DNA of 64,000 bases, from positions 6,739,765 to 6,803,764 of the forward strand of contig JABAKD010000004.1 in NCBI GenBank assembly GCA_012845835.1, in the 5' to 3' direction. Positions 21,840-33,092 of this stretch are shown here, piece by piece. Position 1 is the stretch's first letter. Each line of letters starts with the position of its first letter. The DNA comes from Undaria pinnatifida (taxonomy: Eukaryota; Sar; Phaeophyceae; Laminariales; Alariaceae). The position numbers and the translations under genes are program-made. Below the pieces are notes generated by a model, which was not told the origin of the DNA, searched no databases, and worked only from the letters and a program-made list of their open reading frames with translations.

Positions 21840-22700
21840 GCGAGGGGGGCTCTTTGGTTAAGGTTGATCCTTAATCCTGGAAGAAGCAAGCCAGTTTTCA
21901 TTGCCACACATACCCCACCCGCCCCACACAGCGATAGATATCACCTCCCCCTCCAAACTCTCCACATCCACCACCATCCGGCCCTGTCGGGCACGGACAC
22001 GAGGTTGATGCGGCTGTGCCACCACAGCCAGGCCGGGAGGGCCCTCTCTCTCGGCCCTGCTGTTTTGGGCTACTACTGCTACTTCTGCTGTGTCTTGTTC
22101 GCGTTTGTCGCCACATCCGTGCTCTTGTCCTTGGTTTTGTGTGTCGCCACACGCCCGCCCTTGTTTTACTCATCATGTAGACTATGCGTCCCGCGTTTTC
22201 CGTTTCAGTCGTGCGCAGCCGCGTCCTAGCGGCAGATGGCAACCACGTGTGAAAGGCTGCCGGACAGCAGCACGGGTGATGAAGTTCTATGAGGGGGCGC
22301 GCACGTGCGTGCGCACACGGTGGTACTGCTCCAATGCATCTCGAGGACTGCCCACACAAAATGAATGCTGTCTGTCCCCCAGTTTCTATGGCCCATCCCG
22401 ATCTACGAAGAAGGCGCATTGATTTCTGCTATGTTACGCAAAAATATTGCCGGAAATTGCCGTCAAGATTTTTCCCAGAAAACTCGTGGTGGTCATACTC
22501 TTACAGCAGTGACGGAGGGAAAAACATTTCCAATTACGTACATCGCAGGCTTTATAGCTATCGGACCTGGAAGGCGTTATACACTCTCCATTTACTCTTC
22601 TACAACCACCCCAACATAGTTCCGAGAATTGGCGACCACACATTTTCTCCACCTACCTCGAAAAACGCGTCGGAGATTTTTCATGTTTTACTACTACAGC
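21840..22700 (+). other. Region with open frames of uncertain status
   Basis: Two overlapping plus-strand frames, 22289-22711 (140 codons) and 22365-22619 (84 codons), are not homopolymer-driven and look protein-like, but I recognise neither and cannot choose between them. GC-rich flank at 22000-22260. A host exon here is possible but unsupported. Confidence 0.25.
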
Positions 22701-22842
22701 TGTTATTATAAAAATAAAAATATATAAAAATAAATACACTCCAGCTGTGAGATCGAACATTTTGTCGAAACTCATATTTGCAAGCTGCGTGTGATACTCC
22801 GATCGCGCGTATTACGGGTTGTGTGTCCTCATTAGGAAAATG

Positions 22843-23130
22843 TTAAGGACTTTAGTGGGGTATTAGTCCGTTTGACCACTTGCAACTGGTTAACCAATAG
22901 CTTACCCAAACTAAGCCTTATAACACTCTCCCCCCCTGGAACGGCGGGATAGCAGGTCGGCCGGATACACGGCGGACCTGTCTATATCCAAGTCGTTTCA
23001 TTTCCTGGGCATACCGGGGAGAGTATTTTTCAAGTTCGACATGGGGAAAATCTGAAAAGTTTATTGTTGTGGACGGTGGGGATCGAACCCACGACCCAAA
23101 AAACCCATGGTCTGTCGACGACGCCATTTG
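22843..23130 (-). repeat. tRNA-derived SINE-like unit 1
   Basis: On the minus strand the unit begins aaatggcgtcgtcgacagac and has ggtcgtgggttcgatcccca about 30 bp later. The latter is a tRNA T-arm (GTGGG stem, TTCGATC loop, CCCAC stem) and a good pol III B box; the former is an A box-like sequence. A body of about 220 bp unrelated to tRNA follows. The 5' acceptor and anticodon arms do not fold convincingly, so I call it SINE-like rather than a tRNA gene. Confidence 0.6.
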
Positions 23131-23418
23131 TTAAGGAATTAGTGGGGTATTAGTCCGTTTGACCACTTGCAAAGGTTAACCAATAGCTTACCCAAACTGA
23201 GCCTTATAACACTCTCCCCCCCTGAAACGGCGGGATAGCAGGTCGGCCGGATATACGGCGGACCTCTGTCAATATCCAAGCCGTTTCATTTCCTGGGGAT
23301 ACCAGGGAGAGTATTTTTCAAACTTGTTCGACATGGGGAAATCTGAAAAAGTTTATTATGGTGGATGTGGGGATCGAACCCACGACCCAAAAACCCATGG
23401 TCTGTCGACGACGCCATT
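23131..23418 (-). repeat. tRNA-derived SINE-like unit 2, head-to-tail with unit 1
   Basis: 288 bp, same orientation as unit 1, with about 20 small differences, and the same T-arm/B box (23370-23390 region). The direct dimer suggests insertion next to or into an existing copy, or tandem amplification. Confidence 0.6.
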
Positions 23419-23579
23419 TAGGTCGGCGACTCCCCTTGCAACTACAGTGTATGTAGCTATCAGGGTCAACGGGGTGATATTAGGCAGTCTGTGCGCGGAA
23501 GCTATAAAACCCGTTTCTGAGGGGGACAAAATCTGACAGCTGTGGAAGGAAATGCATCAGTTTATCAAGTGAATCCTGT

Positions 23580-23880
23580 AAGTCGAATATCCGGTAAGGG
23601 GAGGGCGGAGTTTTGAAGGACGTGGGGGCCTGGTTTTGATCAAAAGGGAGCTTTGTTGGGAGGGGGGGGGGGGGGACGGGTGGGGCAGGTCAATTTGTGC
23701 GTGGAAACTATAAATATTTCTTGTGGGGGAGGGGGGGGGTGTGTGGCGGGGGGGAGCGGGGGCGGGGGGGGAGGGCTTCAGGTCGCATATATGTAGGGGT
23801 TTGCTATACGCGTGGTGCTAGGTCTAGGCGATGGTGCGGGTGGTGGGGAAGGAGGGGGCGTTGGGGGCGGGAGTGGGTGG
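23580..23880 (-). mobile_element. C-comb fragment, G-run side
   Basis: Continues the interrupted element: modules ttgatcaaaa, gtgcgtggaaactataaat and gtggtgctaggtctaggcga separated by G runs up to about 13 nt. It closely parallels 62340-62600. Confidence 0.7.
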
Positions 23881-24097
23881 GAATGTAAGATGTTGACCTT
23901 TTTCGCACTTCTTCAGCATTTATTTTTTTTTCTTCCGGCCCAGGGTCTTTTCTCGTGCCCTCGGCCGCGGGGCACGCAGGGGACCAATTTCTACGCCACA
24001 GCGCAAGTGCGGGCCCCGGCTGAGGTCCGTGGGGCGTGCTCTGGGCCCTCGAAGCCAACTTAACCAAATGAAGGGGGTCGTTCGGACTTGACACGAT

Positions 24098-24667
24098 ATG
24101 GCATTGCCTCGCAGTTGCCACGAAAAACCTACAAAAATCGTACGACTGTTTGTTCATCCGCATTCGAGTGTTTGCGTTGAAAAAACAATCACTAAAAATT
24201 CTTCCATCAAGCTGGAAAATGGCCAGATTCACTCCGGCATGCTTTTGGTTGTGTTTGCGGTGAACGAATCGCTGAAAAGGCGTGCACGGCCTCCATATCA
24301 CAGGCGGGGAGCTGGGAGGCAGCATCAACTTTTAAATTTAGACATGGGTGCAGTAGTACCTATTTATAGACTCACCGACAGGGGCAGGCCTCTAGCACAC
24401 AACATCAGACAAACAGCAGCCCAGCAGCAGCAACTGCTGCGCAGTAGCATCACAGCAGCCGCTGCCGCAGTAGCAGCAGCAGCAACAGCGGCGGGGTCAG
24501 GGACGCAGGTGGCTGTGGCTATGGCCCCGCCAGATGAGTTGCGGCACATCAGCTCGGCTCGGCCTGGCTCGATCACCACGATCACCATATCAACAGAACA
24601 GCCAGTTTATTATATATTTTTTTCGAAACAAACGCAGGAGACACCAACCGCAGCCGCAGCACAATAG
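24098..24667 (+). CDS. Open frame with Ala/Gln runs, possible gene fragment
   Basis: 189 codons. Residues 1-60 are mixed and basic (KIVRLFVHPHSSVCVEK), residues 105-150 hold a short Gln run and long Ala runs from (gca/gcc)n sequence. Short-codon repeats of this kind are frequent in brown algal proteins but also arise by chance. No known domain. The minus-strand frame at 23804-24328 is equally long. I rate real coding as unlikely without transcript support. Confidence 0.2.
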   Translation: MALPRSCHEKPTKIVRLFVHPHSSVCVEKTITKNSSIKLENGQIHSGMLLVVFAVNESLKRRARPPYHRRGAGRQHQLLNLDMGAVVPIYRLTDRGRPLAHNIRQTAAQQQQLLRSSITAAAAAVAAAATAAGSGTQVAVAMAPPDELRHISSARPGSITTITISTEQPVYYIFFSKQTQETPTAAAAQ

Positions 24668-25734
24668 CCGCCGCCGCACAGCAGCAGCAGCAGCAGCAGA
24701 AGCAGCAGTAGCGGCGGCGGCCGCCGTGCGGCATGGGTAGCGGTGGCGGTGGAGGCTTCGGCGACGGCGTTGTGGTATACCGACGGTGGTTGACAAAATC
24801 AGCATTGGATACATGACGAGCAGCAGAGAACCAGACCACATCGTAGAGAGCGCGGGAGCGCTGGCTCACTAGCACCTACCCATAAGGTTTCGCGTACGCA
24901 CCATACTTCCCCAGCTACCCTTTGTGCCTCCGTATCAAGGTTGGGTTGTGTCTACCGCTGCCAAGCACAGCGCAGAGCGAGCAGTGTCTGCTGTGTGCTG
25001 CCGTGTGGGTTGTGCTCTCGTGCCCTCTGATTGTTGTGCTGTTGTGCCTGGAGAGCAACGGTGTTAAGCTCGGTATTTTGTAGGCCAATCGTATGAGCAG
25101 GTCGTCATTGATGGAGGTTACACAATATTTTCGGCACACACACAAGTTTCACGTTTCACACTTGTTGTACGAGTAGTTCAATGACACATGACACACTCTC
25201 GATCAGATACTAAACACTCAATCTCACCAAAATCTCACCAAAACATTGTTATTTGATTCAGAGGTATGTAGTCATGACCCCATGAATGAAGCCAATCTTG
25301 TTACTTTTAGCAACACGTATTTAGCATTTTGCTACCGGTTCCAAAAAAAGGGTTATTAGACTATTATGCATACTGAAGTCTGGTTCTGTAGAGTAGGTTC
25401 TGCAGGCGTTTTTTGTGTTGGCAGGCTATCGCTTCCTTTCCGCCAACGTTTGCAGATTCCCCGGTGCCGCTGAAGACTCCCTTTTTCTGTGTACGAACAC
25501 GTCCTATATAAATAAATCTTCGATCTCACAGCTGGAGTGTATTTTCATTTTTCATAATACATGTACATGTAGTCTACACTTAGACTATAGGTATTGGATA
25601 TGATTAGCCTGTAAACTGCTGTGTATCATATACCAACTTATTACGTAAGGTATTCCGCACATACCGTCCGCATGATCGCCTCCCAACCTATGCCAAGCGT
25701 AGTATGACAAACGAAGTAATGTAATTGAGCGCGT

Positions 25735-27405
25735 GTACACTAAGCGTTCCTTTCAAAACAATAACGATTCACATTTCTCCCTTTCGTTCTCAATGGCGGT
25801 GACATTGCATGACCACATCACCTCTCCTGTTGTATTTGGCAATACGAATGTATCTCTTTCTTATAATTAATTAGCGATGTCAGAAAATAATGGTATCTAC
25901 ATGATACCTCTATCGATTGAAATATTCTATCTTTCGATCCATGTACAAAAACAAATTATGAAGCTTTTAACACGTTGTTTAATACGAACACCTAAGAACT
26001 GGTACTTGTATGCATACTACATGTAACATCAAACCTTCTAGAAAAGTAAACATTACCAGGCGGGTGATATAAAGGTGTGTCTTGTGCTGCAACCGTCAGA
26101 TTCGTCCCCTTAAAGGGTTTATAGTTTCCGCGCACATATTGAAATGCTCGCCCCCCAGCCCCCCCCCCCCGATCCCTCTTGTTCAAACGCCCCACCTGAA
26201 ATCAAAATCTGCCAGAGTAGTAAACACTACCAACCAGCTGATATCATCTCATTATCCATCTAGCCATTCATGCCGTAGCTCCAAATCATCTCCGCCCTCC
26301 CCCCCACCCCGCCTTTGTTCCCTGCCCAGTTCGTTCAAACGCCCCACTTACAATCGAAATCGGCCAGAGTAATAATCACTTTTAAGCAATTGATATCATG
26401 TCATTATCTTTCTAGCCATCCATGACGTAGCTTTAATTCACCCCCCCCTCCCCCCCTCCAACGCCCCCTCCTTCCACACACCCCGCACGATCGCCTAGAC
26501 CCAGCACCGCGCATATAGCAAGCCCCTACATATATTATTAATACGCGCGATCGGAGGATCACACACAATGTTGCGAACATCAGTGTCGACCAAAACCTTG
26601 ATCTTATAGCTGGTGTGTATTTTTACAATATATGTGACCTAAACCTCTTGAACCCCCCCCCGCTCCCCCCCGCCCCCCCTTTTTTTTCTTTTTTTCCTCG
26701 CTTTCTCTTGATCTAACGCCCCACCTAATATCGAAATCCGCCAGAGTAATAAACACTTCCAGGCCCTGGATATCTCCTCGTTATCTTTTTAGAGCCGTCC
26801 ATGCCGATGCTGCGATTCCCACCCACCCCCGCCCCTTCCTTCCCCACCACCCGCACCATCGCCTAGACCTAGCACCACGCGTACAACAAACCACTACATC
26901 TATGCGACCTAAAGCCCTCCCCCCCAGCCCCCTGCCGCCCCCGCCACCCCCCCCCCCACCCCCTTCCCCACAAGAAGGATTTATAGTTTCCACGCACAAA
27001 TTAACCTGCCCCACCCGTCCCCTCTCCCCCCCCACCCCCCCTCCCGCCCCCCTTTTGATGAAAACCAGGCCCCCACGTCCTTAAAAACTCCGCCCTCCCC
27101 TCACCGGATATTCAACTTACAGGATTCACTTGATAAACTGATGCATTTCTTTCCACAGCTGTCGGATTTTGTCACCCTCAGAAACGGGTTTTATAGCTTC
27201 CGCGCACAGACTGCCTAACATCACCCTGTTGACCCTGATAGCTACTACACTGTAGTTGCAAGGGGAGTCGCCGACCTATATTTTTAATGAGGACACACAA
27301 CCCGTAATACGCGCGATCGGAATAGCATCACACAGCTTGCAAAGATGAGTTTCGACAAAATATTCGATCTCACAGCTGGAGTGTACATTTTAATTTTCAT
27401 AATAT
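25735..27405 (+). mobile_element. C-comb element, third long copy
   Basis: Left end gagcgcgtgtacactaagcg matches 3057, then the same order of left-part modules (caatacgaatgtatctcttt, taacatcaaaccttctagaa), poly-C comb from 26150, a diverged internal terminus at 26530-26640 and the standard terminal segment 27155-27405. Runs are shorter than in other copies, suggesting an older copy or contraction. Confidence 0.7.
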
Positions 27406-27779
27406 CCAAGATTTGAGACCTCTGCTGTGTTGTTGTTGTAGTTGTTGTTCTCACATCAACTGGCATAGTCAAGTCCGTGGTCATAGGACAGGCTCCAGTC
27501 ACTCAGGAGCTAAGGAATACCCCAGGGAAAAACACAAAAACCTAAGGTGTTACACGCATATATCACAGCTAGCTGACGCAATTCATACCTCCACCAGAAA
27601 CATATAAAAGTGAAATCGGGAGTCAGTCTTCGATGTGCCAGGTCCATACCGGTGCATACGTCTCATTACTCACGCCTGGAGAAACCGACTATACCGCTTG
27701 CCACACGAGAAAGACTACCACGAATATATTAAACGTAGTATCTATCACTACGCATACTACGCACGACAGACGCAAGTCA

Positions 27780-27980
27780 ATTAGAGAAAGAAACATAGAA
27801 AATAAAAGAAGATATAGGAAATGAAAGAAAAAGAAAAAGCGAAACAAAAAAAAACAAAAAAAGAAAGGGAAGAAAAGAAAAAGATAAGAGAAGCAAGAAA
27901 AGACAAGACAAGAAGAGGAAGAAAAGAAAGGAAAATAGAAAAAAAGAGAAAAAACTGAAGAAGAAAAGAAAGAAAAAATG
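27780..27980. repeat. Purine tract (aaag/gaaa-rich)
   Basis: About 200 bp of almost pure A and G on the plus strand. On the minus strand this lies just beyond the LINE remnant, so it may be its 3' region. Confidence 0.7.
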
Positions 27981-28429
27981 CATTTTAGCAGACCCTAGGA
28001 ACTGACTAAAGACGGCATTGGGCTCATAGAGGGTTTCAAGTGCATCATCAATGGCACTGGGGAGAGAACGCAAAATGGCGAAAAAGTCAAGGCGGTTTTA
28101 TGCTATCTTGTGACGGCCATTAGAAGGCCCACAACTTTCAAGACGACGATGGATAAACCCAGACTTCAGTCGCTTCGGCATGACGCCCCCTCTTCCCCCC
28201 CCCCCCTTCCCCCCTTCCCCCTGCCCCCGGCCGGTTAGAGATGACAACGGTGGATGGCGCTCAAGCAGCCTCTGCGCGTCGCTCTGCAGCTTTGCGTCTC
28301 TCCGTTTCATGCCAATTCAGCAAGAACAACTCGGCTCCCTCCTCTACTCGTCGAAACCATCTGCCAGCCTTCTGAGCAGCCTTTCGCCATCGTTCGAATT
28401 TCATTCCATAGACCGACATATATTTCCTC

Positions 28430-29245
28430 CTTCAGATGATCCATCCAGTATTTCTCTTGCCCCCCTGAGTAGCCCTTACCCCCAACAACTCACCAAACAT
28501 CACCCTCTGTGGCAGACGCTCCTCCCCCATACGTGCTACGAATCCAGCAAACAAAATCCTCCGTTTGCGCGCTATCGCCTCTATGCTCTCGGAATCTGTC
28601 TTGGCAAGCGCGTCGGTGTACGATACGGTGTGGTCGTCGCGCTTCCGTTTCCGCCATCATAGGCATCGGAGGAGCATGGAGCGGTGAATCCGTCGTAGCC
28701 TGTCATAGTCAGGCTTCTTCGGGCTCCACGTCATGCAACCGTAAAGCAGTGTCTCGACCACCTCAGCTTTCAGCAACCGCACCTTCAACCGTAAGCGCAC
28801 ACCCGGGCGATCATAGATTTCCATCTTGTACCGCTGCAAGCACGCCCAGGCCCTCTGCAGACGCCGCGTTATTTCAATGCTAAGCTTTCTGTCTGCGGTG
28901 ATAGCCCCGCCCAAGCACACAAACTCGATTGTTTGTGTGTATGCCTGGCCGGCTGCATTGATTGTGAAGGACACCTTTCCCCCGCCTTTGGTTTCCAGGC
29001 ACATTATCTCTGTTTTGCCTCGGATACTGTAAGCCCGAAGGACGAGCACGCAGTCACGATCACCGTTATCATCCTCTCCAGCCCTTCTGATCGCGATACG
29101 ATGCCCGCATCGTCCGCGTACAGCATACCCCACAATCTCTGCACCTCCTCCCCCTCCTTCCCCCTCCGTTCGTCGACTTTGCCTGTGCGTGAAGTGCCCT
29201 TCTTCTCGCCTTCCTCCTTTCGTTGGAGCTGCACCATGCTGTCCG
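28430..29245 (-). pseudogene. LINE reverse transcriptase remnant (copy 2)
   Basis: Minus strand. The frame ending at 29004 carries LWGMLYADDAGIVSRSEGL, the RT catalytic YADD box and its flank, then GLTVSEAK. After a frameshift the frame 29133-28657 continues with TEIMCLETKGGGKVSFTI, FVCLGGAIT, RLKVRLLKAEVVETLLYGCM and W(S)PKKPDYDRLRRIH. A stop after LLRCL is followed by a further in-frame stretch (RKRDDHTVSYTDALAKTD). At least one frameshift and two stops: inactive. It belongs to the same broad non-LTR lineage as copy 1 at 43.5-45.1 kb but is clearly diverged from it. The fingers domain and any endonuclease are absent (5' truncated). Confidence 0.85.
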
Positions 29246-29324
29246 TGGTTTGTACGTATGTATCTATAGTCTACCCGTATAGTCTATATAGTCGACGCGT
29301 ATATGTATTTTATTTTTCTCACAC

Positions 29325-29876
29325 TTCTACATTCCAGCTTCTGGATAAGCCGTGGTCACAGGTGTCGTGCCTTCTTCCCCCCGGTTCTTGCCTTCAATTT
29401 TTATCGGACATAGATTTCAGCAATGCCACTGCTCGTCGATTGTTCATCGAGAGTTGTTGCTAACTCACGCTCTCGCGCTTTCCGCAAGTCAATTTGTGCA
29501 CAAGAAATATACCTGATACGAGTATATAAAATAGACCCTGGTACAAGCTACACTGTAAACCGAAGGGGAGTCACCGACCTATATCCACCGGTCGCCCCGG
29601 TGGCGTATCAGGTTTTTCTCGAGCCTGATATAGGTCAGTTTCGTGAGTTCGAGCCCCGCCGAGTGCATACTCGTATAAATTCGTTGGGACTTTTTCTTGT
29701 GGACAAATTGACTGGCGGAAAGCGCGAGAGCGTGAGTTAGCAACGTTCGATGAAAAATCGACGAGCAGTGGGATTGCTGAACCCTATGCGCGATACAAAT
29801 TGAAGGCAAGAACCGGGGAGGAGAAGGGACGACACCTGTGACCACGGCTTGTCCAGAAGCTGGAAAGTAAAAGTGT

Positions 29877-29885
<9 letters not shown>
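29325..29885. mobile_element. Family G element with long terminal inverted repeats
   Basis: 29325-29500 is the inverted repeat of about 29695-29880 (cagcttctggataagccgtg, ttgccttcaatt, ctcacgctctcgcgctttcc). Arms are roughly 180 bp with about 10-15 percent mismatch. The centre holds a C-comb-like piece (ggggagtcaccgacctatat) and a gttcgagcc word resembling a pol III B box. A run of about 28 A follows at 29880-29907. Confidence 0.7.
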
Positions 29886-29910
<25 letters not shown>

Positions 29911-29914
29911 ACTG

Positions 29915-30360
29915 AGGACACCTCCCCGTAATACACGTGATCCGAGTATCACACACGGCTTGCAAATATTATGAGTTTCGACAAATTCTTCGATCTCACA
30001 GCTTGAGTGTACTTTATTATTTTCAACATAATATATACTACTCTGCTGAGACTTCTTCTGCTTGCTAAGTTCCTCATCGATAAACGACAAGTAACATGTC
30101 TGTTGTACTACAATAGCAATTTACAATTTATACCAGAGGATTTTAAGTGTTGTCAAGTACTGCTGCCTGTAACGATATACTGTATCATAAAAATGAAAAT
30201 ACACTCCAGCAGCTGTGAGATCGAATATTTTGTCGAAACCCATCTTTGCAAGCTGTGTGATACTCCGATCGCGCGTTGTGTGTCCTCATTAAGGATATAG
30301 GTCGGCGACTTCCCTTGCAACTACAATGTAGCTATCATCAGGGTCAACAGGGTGATGTTA
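29915..30360. repeat. Two C-comb termini in inverted orientation
   Basis: A plus-orientation terminus ends near 30022 (cacagcttgagtgtacttta) and a minus-orientation one starts at 30190 (gaaaatacactccagcagct) and ends at about 30355. The 160 bp between contain a family E-like piece (tcgataaacgacaagtaaca). Confidence 0.65.
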
Positions 30361-31729
30361 AACAGTTGGTTTCTGACAAATATCATCTATCTGTAATATT
30401 TGTTACTGACTCTTTCTGACGTCAGTGGTGGTCACACGCACCCCCAGTACCCCTGATGATTATTTTATTTTATTTTTCTTCTTGCGGGCGTGGGTACATA
30501 TTATAGGTGTACAGAGGTGTGCGTGATAACGAATATTCTGCGGGCACCCTTCAGGACCCAGAATAAAAACGAACCAAGGACATAAATCAAGAAAAACAAC
30601 ACGCACCTAGCAAAAAGCAGATGGTTTCACACTCAACCCGCGTCGGTGCGGAACGCCACCACCGGAGGGAAAGGAGCGTTGCTGCCTACTGCCCTGCGCT
30701 CTACTTACTGTGTCTACGACGGCGGTGTCCATACCGACATCATGGCCACAACCTCTTCAAGGGTACCCAACAAACGTAACTCAGATCAACGCCAAAAAAA
30801 TGAAAAGGGGAAAAGACGGACGAAGCAAACGGGACCGAACATCAACGAACGGGAGATTCGTTTCAGCAAGAACCAGCATGCTTGTCCAGAAGGTCGACGA
30901 GGGTAGAAAAAATCCTATAATATAACGGGTACGGGTTGACCTGGAACGTAACAATCGGTCAGTGATCAAAAACAAGAGAAAAAATAACAACATTGTTAAA
31001 TGTTAGGGTTGGGCCATGGCAGCTCCAGCCAGGAAAGTGGACCCGGCCAAAAAGCATTGTTTCGGCGACGTCCAAACCGATCGTGGCTTCGCCGGGACAT
31101 GTCCCCCCCGGCCAACAAGTGACGCGGTCATGCCGTACGTAGTCGTCGTATGAGGGCTTCGTTGAAGGCACCCGACTAGAGGCTCGTTTTCGCGCGAGTT
31201 GGCTTCTTCACCAAGATTGAAATCTGCGTCGATTTTGGACATGTTTCAAAGGCGATTTGGCGATAGATTGACCAAAAAAAGGGGAAACGAGGATTGGCGG
31301 ACATGGCCCATGCTGATGCAGGAGTGTGCGGACTACTATTCACTGCTTCAACCTTTCGACCTTCAATTCAATTCAATCCAATTCAATTCAATTCAACGTA
31401 CATAATGAACCGTTTGTTGGAAAAATGACGTTCTACTCAAAGAAGCGTGTTGAAGTTGAATACGAGTAGCGCGATGCGAAAGCACAAATCACAGCTTCAT
31501 TCAGGTGCATCCGAAATATGGAAAAAGCCCCGAACTTTGGAGTAATTGTGATCGATGTTTCTTCGGGGCGGTATCATACCATTGAATATACTTCCGGCGT
31601 CCCCGATGCTTACACTCATGATTTCACAGGGTAGGCTCCCACCAGCATACTCCAAACTCTAGAAAACAAACATGAAACAAACAAAAAAATACGAGACCGT
31701 GTGCCGGTTGTAAACGTCAAACTACAGTG
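30361..31729. other. 1.4 kb without a supported gene
   Basis: Overlapping plus-strand frames at 30646-30925 and minus-strand frames at 30959-31242 are short and unrecognised. A small (attca)n run lies at 31366-31396. No repeat partner elsewhere in the window, so this may be low-copy DNA. Confidence 0.3.
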
Positions 31730-31731
31730 TA

Positions 31732-32624
31732 CAGTAGCGGCTACGGTTTAAGAGAGGGTCGGTACAAGCCAATTTCTCTCTCTTAAATCCGGCTTTCTCT
31801 CATACCGTCTCGGCTACGGTATAAGAGAATATTATCTTAAAATGATGTACGATTTAAGAGAATATTCTCTTACACCGTAGCCGAATCGAAAGCGCGCCAG
31901 AGAGAGACGCTCTTGTCCGAACTATATGGCGTAGGAGGCCGTAGAGAGTGTACCATTCAATGTCGCGTAACGCAGCAAGCGTTACCACGTCGGGCTACCT
32001 CCAAACACCGCTCATTCTCTTGGTTGGCGAGCACGTGGACCCAAGTACGTGGTGCGCTTTTGGTGAATCTGCGCTTGGAAAATAAATCATCGTCGAGTCA
32101 TGCGATGCACATTTTGCTCGTGGACACGCTAAGTGGGTACATACAGCAGTAGTAGTGGTTTTGTTGTTTTATAGGTTTTTTTCATGCTCCCACCTCTTCT
32201 AGAAGGACAACACGAGGCTACGAATGCACCAGCACTCAAGAAAGACGCACCCGTTTACACACTACACCCCTTCCTCCCACCGTACCCTCAACACAACACC
32301 CTCAACCTCTCATCCCATAGATTTAAACCCCCGACAAAACACGAGTCAACGAAAAAAAACTTCACATTATCAAGACATCTCTCGCCCTACAATTAACGCA
32401 AACCCAAGAAACTAACGCTACCCTCGCGACCTGTCAGCCTGAACACAATCTGTGTGTGTGTGATGTGTGTGTCCACGTGGTTTCCAAATGGTTCGATTTA
32501 AGAGAAAATCTCGGAAGCAATAGGAATTCTCTCTTAAATCGATTTTGATTGGTGCAAGCCAATTCCTCTCTCTTAAATCCGTACTTTCTCTTAAAAAAGT
32601 TCTCTTAAACCGTAGCCGCTACTG
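31732..32624. mobile_element. Tc1/mariner-like inverted-repeat element, 893 bp
   Basis: Starts CAGTAGCGGCTACGGTTTAA and ends with its inverted repeat (tctcttaaaCCGTAGCCGCTACTG), bounded by TA on both sides. TA duplication and CAG..CTG ends fit Tc1/mariner-type MITEs. The word ttaagaga / tctcttaa recurs about ten times near the ends. A smaller palindromic element (31819-31884, cggctacggt .. accgtagccg) is nested near the left end. The centre has no transposase; the frame 31913-32152 is unrecognised. Confidence 0.75.
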
Positions 32625-32860
32625 TAGTACGTCTACGACTGCTTCTTCTGTGGAACAGTGCAGGGGCGGTATCACAATTCACAGGGAGCCCAAAACATCA
32701 GGGGCTCCCAGGGGCTCTCTTCTCGACCCCTCCCCGTTCCCCTGCTGTTCTGGGCACCCTCCCTGCTCCTCACCGTGTATTTTGTTGGGGTTCTAATATG
32801 ACATTGTTCAAATTATTCAATACTATAGACTGCTACTACTGTAGCTAGAGTTGCCAACAC

Positions 32861-33092
32861 CCGGGTAGATACCCGTGTACACCCAGAAAGAGTAAATTCA
32901 CCACGAACATCAGGCCCGGGTAGATACCCGCGGGTGCAACCAAAGAAAATACTTTACTAAATCATACCCGGGTAGATACCTGCGTATGTATGTATATCAA
33001 AATTAAATGCTCTACTAAACCATACCCGGGTAGATACCCGGGTACATCTAGAGTAAACGCCCTACAAAATCATGCCCGGCGGGTAGGTGCCC
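32861..33092. repeat. Minisatellite of five palindromic units
   Basis: The near-palindrome CCCGGGTAGATACCCG occurs at 32860-32875, 32915-32930, 32967-32982, 33025-33040 and degenerately at 33075-33092. Spacing is 50-58 bp, and part of the spacer is also conserved (ctctactaaaccatac). Each unit could fold into a short hairpin. Confidence 0.8.

Larger units (their letters stand above)
22720..23560 (-). mobile_element. C-comb terminal segment interrupted by a SINE-like pair
   Basis: 22733-22830 (acactccagctgtgagatcg .. gtgtgtcctcatta) and 23421-23560 (aggtcggcgactcccc .. aaatctgacagctgtg) are the two halves of the conserved terminal segment. The break is filled by 22843-23418. G-rich comb sequence continues to about 23880. 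Confidence 0.8.

Noticed and set aside
23060-23130. tRNA gene on the minus strand
   Set aside because: The T-arm is good, but the acceptor stem and anticodon arm do not fold and the sequence is present twice in a longer repeat; SINE-like is a better reading.
31699-32640. Full Tc1/mariner transposase gene
   Set aside because: No DD(E/D) motif or helix-turn-helix could be seen in the 890-bp element; it is treated as non-autonomous.
32861-33092. CRISPR-like array of regularly spaced repeats
   Set aside because: Repeats are only 16 bp, the spacers are related to each other, and the context is eukaryotic with no cas genes.
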